Source: Prolixibacteraceae bacterium
GTDB taxonomy: Bacteria; Bacteroidota; Bacteroidia; Bacteroidales; Prolixibacteraceae
DNA: 19,088 nt
NCBI GenBank assembly: GCA_016788685.1
Contig: JAEUSS010000011.1
Coordinates: 1-19,088 of the forward strand
Direction of reading: 5' to 3'
Below, piece after piece: positions 14,019-19,088 of this stretch. The stretch's first letter is position 1; each line of letters starts with the position of its first letter. Made by a program: the position numbers and the translations under genes. The notes below the pieces were generated by a model, which was not told the origin of the DNA, made no database searches, and saw nothing but the letters and a program-made list of their open reading frames with translations.

Positions 14019-15587
14019 ATGGCCGGAGAGAAGAAAAATTACCAGCAACAAAATAAAATGACCATTGAGCAAATCAATGCTCAGTACGGAAAAATACCAC
14101 CACAGGCAATTGAGGTTGAGGAAGCCGTCTTGGGAGCAATGATGCTCGAACGCGACGCTTACATCACCGTTGCCGACATTATCGACACCCGGAGCTTTTA
14201 CAAGGAAGAACATCAGAAAATATTCGAAGTTATCAAGTTCCTGTCGACCCACGAAAAACCCGTCGACTTGCTGATGGTTACCCAGGAACTGAAAAACAGG
14301 AATCTGCTCGATGTGGTGGGCGGCCCCGTGATGATTACCCAATTAACATCGAGAATTGCCTCCGCAGCCCATATCGAATTTCACGCCCGCATCATCGCGC
14401 AAAAGTTCATGCAGCGCGAAATGATCCGCGTCTCCACAGAAATCCAGACCAAAGCATACGACGATACCATCGACGTTGACGACCTGATCGACTTTTCGGA
14501 AACTGCACTTTTCTCGGTGGCCGAAGGAAACATCAAGAAAGAATCGATGCCCATCAAACCCCTTTTGCGCGAAGCGGCTATCCTGATCGAAGAAGCATCG
14601 AAACGTCCGGATGGCCTGAGCGGTGTTCCGAGCGGGTTTACCGCCATGGACCGGATTACCTCCGGATGGCAAAAAACCGACCTGGTTATTGTAGCAGCCC
14701 GTCCTTCGATGGGAAAAACAGCCTTCGTATTATCGATGGCCCGCAACATGACCGTCGAACACAAAGTTCCGGTAGCCGTTTTTTCGCTCGAAATGTCATC
14801 CATTCAGCTGGTCAACCGTTTGATTGCCTCGGAAACAGAACTGGGTTCAGAAAAAATTAAAAACGGGCGCCTGCAAGGTTGGGAATGGGACCATTTTCAC
14901 CGGAAACTGGCCGTGCTCGACGACGCCCCGCTTTTTATCGACGACACCCCCGCCCTTTCGGTCTTCGAGTTCAGGGCCAAATGCCGCCGCCTGAAAATGC
15001 AGCACAACATCGGCGCAGTAATCGTCGATTACCTCCAGCTGATGACAGCCGGATCGGACAACAAAGGAAGCCGCGAGCAGGAAGTTAGTATGATCTCGCG
15101 CTCACTGAAAGCCATTGGCAAAGAGCTGGACATTCCGGTACTGGCGCTTTCGCAGCTGAACCGTTCGGTTGAGTCGCGCGAGGGAAAACGTCCGCAGCTG
15201 TCCGACCTTCGTGAGTCGGGTGCCATTGAGCAGGATGCCGACATTGTACTGTTCATCCACCGTCCGGAGTACTACGGAATCACCGAAGACGAAGACGGAA
15301 ACTCGCTCATCGGGGTGGCCGAAATCATCATTGCCAAACACCGTAACGGTGCGGTAGGCGACGTCAGACTGGCATTCAAGAAAAACCTGGCTAAATTTGC
15401 CGATCTCGAAAATATCATTCCGGAAGAAATCGGAGGCGGACAATACGGACAAAAACTGCAATCGAAGATGAACGATGACTCGGGCGACCCGTTCAGCAAA
15501 GGAGGAAGTATCCCGGTCAATTCATCGTTCGACAACGATAAATTCAGCCACTATGAAAATTCAGGAGGCGAACATATTCCGTTCTGA
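14019..15587 (+). CDS. dnaB: Replicative DNA helicase
   Basis: DnaB is the hexameric 5'-3' helicase that opens the replication fork and binds primase. The 522-residue protein has the N-terminal primase-binding domain (about 24-130, starting PPQAIEVEEAVLGAMML) and a RecA-like ATPase domain with Walker A ARPSMGKT (227-234), Walker B AVIVDYLQLM (333-342) and the DnaB motif LSQLNRSVESREGKRPQLSDL (377-397). The sequence shows no intein. The C-terminal ~50 residues after the helicase core are Gly/Ser-rich and acidic (GGGQYGQKL, ending HIPF), as in other Bacteroidota. The ATG at 14019 is the first in frame; the next gene overlaps the 3' end by 35 bp. Confidence 0.97.
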   Translation: MAGEKKNYQQQNKMTIEQINAQYGKIPPQAIEVEEAVLGAMMLERDAYITVADIIDTRSFYKEEHQKIFEVIKFLSTHEKPVDLLMVTQELKNRNLLDVVGGPVMITQLTSRIASAAHIEFHARIIAQKFMQREMIRVSTEIQTKAYDDTIDVDDLIDFSETALFSVAEGNIKKESMPIKPLLREAAILIEEASKRPDGLSGVPSGFTAMDRITSGWQKTDLVIVAARPSMGKTAFVLSMARNMTVEHKVPVAVFSLEMSSIQLVNRLIASETELGSEKIKNGRLQGWEWDHFHRKLAVLDDAPLFIDDTPALSVFEFRAKCRRLKMQHNIGAVIVDYLQLMTAGSDNKGSREQEVSMISRSLKAIGKELDIPVLALSQLNRSVESREGKRPQLSDLRESGAIEQDADIVLFIHRPEYYGITEDEDGNSLIGVAEIIIAKHRNGAVGDVRLAFKKNLAKFADLENIIPEEIGGGQYGQKLQSKMNDDSGDPFSKGGSIPVNSSFDNDKFSHYENSGGEHIPF

Positions 15588-16848
15588 TCTTCGCCTGAAA
15601 CGGGTACTGGTTCTGGCCTTGCTTTTGCTGATCAAAACAGCAACGGCAAGTTTCATCCTCATTCCGATGGACGAAAAGCAGAGTAACCACCTGAAAGCCT
15701 ACGGAATTACCTACTGGACGCTGGAACAGGGCACCGAAGTAAAATGGCTGCTCAATTATCGCGGCGGAAGCTTTTTGATTCAGCACCAGCAGGCTCTGGC
15801 CGATGAATGCCTGGTCCGCGGTGTGAGCTTCGAAACACTGGCCGACGGGCAAGCCAACAATCTGCTGGCTGACATCTCGCGCGAGGAGGTGAACCAGGAT
15901 GCCGTCAGCATGCAGAAAGCCCCCAAAATTGTCGTATACTCGCCGCCCAACAAACAACCCTGGGACGATGCCGTAACCTTGGTTTTAAAGTATGCCGAAA
16001 TCAAATTCGATGTCATCTACGACGAAGAAATCCTGAACGGGAAACTGAAAGATTACGACTGGCTGCATCTGCATCACGAAGATTTTACCGGTCAGTTCGG
16101 GAAATTCTTTCAGGCCTACCAACATGTGTCGTGGTATCAGGAAGAAGTGAAAACCAACAAAGAACTTGCCCAACGCATGGGTTTCCTGAAGGTTTCGGAG
16201 ATGAAACGGGTGATTACCCGCGAGATTCACCAATTTATCGAGAACGGGGGATTTTTGTTTGCCATGTGTGCCGCCACCGATACCTACGACATTTCGCAGG
16301 CAGCTCACGGCATCGACATTTGCGAATCGATGTTTGACGGCGACCCCGCCGATCCGCAGATGAACGAAAAACTCGATTTCGACGCCACCATTGCCTTTCA
16401 CAATTTCACCATCAACCGCAACCCTTACGAGTACCGATTCTCGGACATTGATGTATCAACTACACGCAAGGTTCCCCGCGAACAGGATTATTTTACGCTT
16501 TTTCAGTTCTCGGCCAAATGGGACCCGGTGCCAACCATGCTTTGCCAGAACCACGAGAATATGATCAAAGGTTTTATGGGACAAACCACCGCATTCAACC
16601 GCAACCTGGTAAAGCCCAATGTGTTGGTAATGGGCGAAAATAAAGCCGCCAACGAAGCCCGCTATATACACGGCGAAGCTGGCAAAGGATTCTGGACCTT
16701 TTACGGAGGCCATGATCCCGAAGATTTCCAGCATTTCGTAGGCGATCCGCCCACCGATTTAAACCTGCACCCCAACTCCCCGGGCTACCGGTTAATCCTG
16801 AACAATGTGCTCTTCCCCGCCGCCAGGAAGAAAAAACAGAAGACTTAA
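15553..16848 (+). CDS. Secreted GATase1/ThuA-like protein ('asparagine synthetase B' of Bacteroidota)
   Basis: The 431-residue protein has an N-terminal signal peptide (hydrophobic core VLVLALLLLIKTATA, 18-32). The mature start (SFILIPMDEKQSNHLKAYG) is typical of a Bacteroidota family that databases call asparagine synthetase B, but it has none of the N-terminal Cys, ATP or class II amidotransferase motifs of AsnB. A central segment IENGGFLFAMCAATDTYDI (Cys239) looks like the nucleophile elbow of class I glutamine-amidotransferase-like folds, and FYGGHDPEDFQH (383-394) resembles the GHD block of ThuA-like proteins. The ATG at 15553 lies inside the end of dnaB; it is chosen because it gives the signal peptide. 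Real substrate unknown; secretion to the periplasm or cell surface is inference. Confidence 0.75.
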   Translation: MKIQEANIFRSDLRLKRVLVLALLLLIKTATASFILIPMDEKQSNHLKAYGITYWTLEQGTEVKWLLNYRGGSFLIQHQQALADECLVRGVSFETLADGQANNLLADISREEVNQDAVSMQKAPKIVVYSPPNKQPWDDAVTLVLKYAEIKFDVIYDEEILNGKLKDYDWLHLHHEDFTGQFGKFFQAYQHVSWYQEEVKTNKELAQRMGFLKVSEMKRVITREIHQFIENGGFLFAMCAATDTYDISQAAHGIDICESMFDGDPADPQMNEKLDFDATIAFHNFTINRNPYEYRFSDIDVSTTRKVPREQDYFTLFQFSAKWDPVPTMLCQNHENMIKGFMGQTTAFNRNLVKPNVLVMGENKAANEARYIHGEAGKGFWTFYGGHDPEDFQHFVGDPPTDLNLHPNSPGYRLILNNVLFPAARKKKQKT

Positions 16849-16860
16849 ACCCGAACTTTT

Positions 16861-16871
16861 TATTAGCTTTA
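16861..16871 (+). promoter_or_regulatory. Shared 10-mer upstream of the ECF sigma gene
   Basis: TATTAGCTTT, ending 27 bp before the sigma ATG, also occurs upstream of fecR (17648-17657). It contains TAGCTTTA, one base off TAnnTTTG. It could be a common -10-type element, possibly of the sigma factor itself. Confidence 0.35.
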
Positions 16872-16896
16872 TCGCGAATTCTTTTCTAAGTTTCTT

Positions 16897-17475
16897 ATGT
16901 CTGAAGGAAAAAATGATCGGGAACTGATAAAATTACTTCAAAAAGGAAATGTTGAGGCTTTCGATTCGCTGTTTGAAGTGTACAGCTCAAAACTGTTTGG
17001 ATTCGCTGTTAAATACTTTAAAAATGAAGCGGATGCCGAAGAGTTGGTACAGGAAGTTTTTGTAAAAGTTTGGGAAAACCGGCAAACCCTGAAATCTGAA
17101 CTGTCATTTAAATCCTACCTTTTTACGATTGCCCTGAATCAAATCCGAAAATACTTCAATAAAAAAGCGGCTTCGCTTCGATACCTGGAAACGATTCAGA
17201 ACAATCCTGAATTTTCGGAGGACCTTTCAACTGATGAATATGAAAGCGCTTTATCCCGGATTTACCAGATCATCAATCAAATGCCTGTGCGTCGGCTCGA
17301 AATATTTACCAAAAGTAAACTCGAAGGCAAAAACGCCAAAGAAGTAGCTGCTGAATTAAACATATCGCCAGGTACGGTTGACAATCAGGTTTCTGAAGCC
17401 CTGCGTTTCATCCGAAGCCAATTAAAAACAGAAAATCTCACCTTATTGCTTTTTGCATTTTTATTTGTGTTTTGA
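16897..17475 (+). CDS. FecI-type ECF sigma factor with hydrophobic C-terminal tail
   Basis: The 192-residue protein has sigma region 2 (about 22-90: AFDSLFEVYSSKLFGFAVKY, EADAEELVQEVFVKVWEN, SYLFTIALNQIRKYF) and region 4 (about 118-178: IINQMPVRRLEIFTKSKLEG, AAELNISPGTVDNQVSEALR). After region 4 it ends in LTLLLFAFLFVF (181-192), a purely hydrophobic tail often seen in Bacteroidota sigma factors of the FecI/SusC type; it may touch the membrane or the anti-sigma partner. fecR and a SusC-type receptor follow, the classic trans-envelope signalling trio: ligand at the receptor releases the sigma through FecR. The 219-bp gap to fecR is longer than usual and contains its own TAnnTTTG-like site. Confidence 0.93.
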   Translation: MSEGKNDRELIKLLQKGNVEAFDSLFEVYSSKLFGFAVKYFKNEADAEELVQEVFVKVWENRQTLKSELSFKSYLFTIALNQIRKYFNKKAASLRYLETIQNNPEFSEDLSTDEYESALSRIYQIINQMPVRRLEIFTKSKLEGKNAKEVAAELNISPGTVDNQVSEALRFIRSQLKTENLTLLLFAFLFVF

Positions 17476-17647
17476 GATGGGTTAATGTCGCAAGTATAAA
17501 TCAATTCCTTTAGGATATTGATATGCAAACCACGCGGCAGATCGAACTAAAATATAGTTTCACCTGATTTTCAATAGATTATTAAAATTCATTTGTTCTT
17601 AATAAAAAAAAGTCAGGTTTACCCGTGAGAAAGTCAAGCCCATTGGA

Positions 17648-17658
17648 TATTAGCTTTG
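17648..17658 (+). promoter_or_regulatory. Candidate promoter element of fecR
   Basis: TATTAGCTTTG contains TAGCTTTG, an exact TAnnTTTG match, 37 bp before the fecR ATG. The -33 TTTG is missing. The same 10-mer TATTAGCTTT lies ahead of the sigma gene. The rest of the 219-bp gap (17476-17694) is AT-rich and shows nothing else. Confidence 0.4.
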
Positions 17659-17694
17659 AAAGAGGTTAAAAAACGATGACTTTGATTTTCAAAT

Positions 17695-18765
17695 ATGAAT
17701 GATGTGATTAATGAGATGAAGCAGACTATCGAAAGTCTTATACGGAAATATTCTAATGGCACAATCAGCCTCAGAGAACAAACTGAACTATCTGAAATAC
17801 TGTCTGATGCAAAAAATAAGGATGTAGAGGAAGTCCTGATTCAGCACTGGCAGGAGGAGTTAAACTCAGCTAAAAATGCAGACCATCAGCTAAAGCCTAT
17901 ACTTGATCGGGTACACCACCTAATCCGTCTGAACGAAAGCCGAAAAACTACTCCGATGGGCTTTGGTCAAATCTTTCAGCGTACAGCAGCAATCCTGATC
18001 CTTCCACTGCTGCTTTCCTTTGCAGCCTATTATTATTTTCAGCTCAATCAAACTCTGGCAAACGTTTCCTTTGCACAAATTGAGTGCCCGATGGGTGTGC
18101 GTACCAAATTTCAGCTGCCCGATGGTACCACAGGATTCCTCAACAGTGGATCGCGCCTTAAATACCTGGTTCAATTTTCAGAAAAGAGGGAAGTCGAACT
18201 CACCGGAGAAGCATTTTTTGATGTGGTTCATAACACCGATATGCCCTTCCATGTGCACACATCGAATCTAGATATCAAAGTTCTGGGCACCACATTTAAT
18301 GTAATAGCCAACGAAGATGAGACAACCGAAGAAATCGTGCTACAAACCGGCAAGGTGGATGTTCTATCCCGAAGCGGTAAGCAGCTGGCCAGTTTGAAGC
18401 CCAACGAGCAATTAACCCTCGACATTGAAAAACGAACATTGGACAGGCATGTTGTAGATGCACCACAATACAGTTCATGGAAAGAAGGGAAGCTGGTATT
18501 CCGGAACGAAAATATGCAGCAGGTAGCCCGGAGGTTAAGCCGTTGGTATAACGCCGAGGTGGTGGTTGAGGGGCAGTTACTTAACGATTACACCTTTCAT
18601 GCGACATTTCAGGATGAACCGTTGGATGAGGTTTTAAAATTGCTTTCCATCACAACCCCTTTGAGATTCAGTGAAGAAAAAAGAGCCAGTGATGCCAGCG
18701 GTTTTTTTGTAAAACGTAAGATTATTTTAGGTATCAATCAATCCAAGCTCAATCAGTTCAAATAA
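17695..18765 (+). CDS. FecR family anti-sigma factor
   Basis: The 356-residue protein has a cytoplasmic sigma-binding part (1-90, starting with IESLIRKYSNGTISLREQTEL), one membrane segment (about 95-115, ILILPLLLSFAAYYYF), a FecR domain in the periplasm (about 125-225; PMGVRTKFQLPDGTTGFLNS, VELTGEAFFDV, FHVHTSNLDIKVLGTTFNV), and a C-terminal DUF4974-type domain (about 265-345) that in this family contacts the receptor's signalling domain. It holds the upstream sigma inactive until the TonB receptor signals. The context fits exactly: sigma before, SusC-type receptor after. The ATG at 17695 is the natural start; no good Shine-Dalgarno sequence is seen. Confidence 0.93.
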   Translation: MNDVINEMKQTIESLIRKYSNGTISLREQTELSEILSDAKNKDVEEVLIQHWQEELNSAKNADHQLKPILDRVHHLIRLNESRKTTPMGFGQIFQRTAAILILPLLLSFAAYYYFQLNQTLANVSFAQIECPMGVRTKFQLPDGTTGFLNSGSRLKYLVQFSEKREVELTGEAFFDVVHNTDMPFHVHTSNLDIKVLGTTFNVIANEDETTEEIVLQTGKVDVLSRSGKQLASLKPNEQLTLDIEKRTLDRHVVDAPQYSSWKEGKLVFRNENMQQVARRLSRWYNAEVVVEGQLLNDYTFHATFQDEPLDEVLKLLSITTPLRFSEEKRASDASGFFVKRKIILGINQSKLNQFK

Positions 18766-18777
18766 ACATAAAAAAAA

Positions 18778-18804
18778 CAGGAAAGTGTTCGTACCACTTC
18801 CCTG
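18778..18804. other. Stem-loop between fecR and the receptor gene
   Basis: CAGGAAAGTG (18778-18787) pairs with CACTTCCCTG (18795-18804) in 9 of 10 positions around a 7-nt loop. The plus strand has no T tract after it, but an A run precedes it (T run on the minus strand). It sits 13 bp after the fecR stop and 58 bp before the receptor ATG, so it may stabilise the fecR mRNA end, limit read-through to the receptor, or terminate minus-strand transcripts. Confidence 0.45.
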
Positions 18805-18861
18805 CTAAAATCAAGTAGATAAAGCTCTGTAAATTGTTTAACCACTTAATGATTCAAATTT

Positions 18862-19088
18862 ATGAAAAAAAAACGAATCGGTGCGCCGGTGCCTATCCGC
18901 GCGCTTTCTAAACTATGGAAAATTATGCGATTAAGTGTATTTCTATTATTGCTAGCTGTAGCTCAAACATTTGCTACTACCAGCTATTCGCAGCAAACGC
19001 GCCTGACCGTCAAAATGCAGGATGCAAAGTTGATCGATGTAATAAGCAAAATTGAAGATCAAAGTGAATTTTTCTTTCTGTTCAATCA
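18862..19088 (+). CDS. SusC/RagA-type TonB-dependent receptor, N-terminal fragment
   Basis: Seventy-five codons run off the right edge. A long positive start (MKKKRIGAPVPIRALSKLWK) precedes the hydrophobic core LSVFLLLLAVAQTFA and a likely cleavage site near TSYSQ. The following QTRLTVKMQDAKLIDVISKI and EDQSEFFFLFN match the start of an STN (secretin/TonB short N-terminal) domain, which in FecA- and SusC-type receptors contacts FecR to trigger the sigma factor. The rest (carboxypeptidase-like domain, plug and barrel, expected ~1,100 residues in total) is beyond the window. A SusD-like partner would be expected next. The ligand cannot be inferred. Confidence 0.88.
   Translation, partial: MKKKRIGAPVPIRALSKLWKIMRLSVFLLLLAVAQTFATTSYSQQTRLTVKMQDAKLIDVISKIEDQSEFFFLFN

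Noticed and set aside
18778..18804. Plus-strand terminator after fecR
   Set aside because: No T tract follows on the plus strand; kept only as a stem-loop of unknown role.
1..19088. Defence system, prophage, transposon or secondary-metabolite cluster
   Set aside because: No recombinase, transposase, phage structural, restriction, toxin-antitoxin or biosynthetic genes are seen; the GxxExxY gene alone does not make a defence locus.

Overview
The window is a chromosomal stretch from a member of the Bacteroidota. It is probably a Bacteroidales/Marinilabiliales-type organism, though that finer placement is inference. The evidence is a FecI-type sigma / FecR / SusC-type TonB receptor cluster at the right end, repeated TAnnTTTG promoter elements with weak Shine-Dalgarno sequences, the tgt-lptF pair, the PASTA protein-RluD pair, a GxxExxY protein, and a secreted 'asparagine synthetase B-like' family protein. 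Most genes are housekeeping and intact.

Left part, 1-5160: the end of an M16 zinc peptidase (+ strand) closes with a strong terminator and faces a minus-strand block. That block holds a two-gene acyl-CoA carboxylase unit (carboxyltransferase then biotin carrier, no biotin carboxylase) and a tgt-lptF operon (queuosine tRNA modification and LPS-export permease). The Tgt lacks three of the four usual zinc ligands.

Middle part, 5200-11550 (+): a GT2-like membrane glycosyltransferase with degenerate catalytic motifs overlaps an ECF sigma factor, followed by rsmG and the tiny ribosomal protein gene rpmH, which has a near-ideal Bacteroidota promoter and its own terminator. Next come a kinase-less PASTA protein and an RluD-type pseudouridine synthase, a GxxExxY gene bracketed by 15-bp inverted repeats, and ddl (D-Ala-D-Ala ligase).

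11500-13950: an accessory-looking island between ddl and dnaB. It carries a lipoprotein and an outer-membrane-type protein with overlapping genes, a perfect 14-bp-stem hairpin, and a decayed 21-bp (7-codon) tandem repeat tract of about 360 bp. It is bounded on both sides by nearly identical ~47-bp copies of the same terminator-containing sequence.

Right part, 14000-19088 (+): dnaB, overlapped by a secreted GATase1/ThuA-like protein. Then comes a nutrient-uptake regulatory cassette: ECF sigma with a hydrophobic C-terminal tail, FecR anti-sigma, and the start of a SusC/RagA-type TonB-dependent receptor with signal-receiving STN domain. The sigma and fecR genes share an upstream 10-mer that may be a common promoter element.

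No tRNA, rRNA, CRISPR array, transposase, phage or toxin-antitoxin gene was seen. The most unusual items are the terminator-bounded island with its heptad repeat, the inverted-repeat-flanked GxxExxY cassette, the Tgt without its zinc cysteines, and the GT2 with lost catalytic aspartates.
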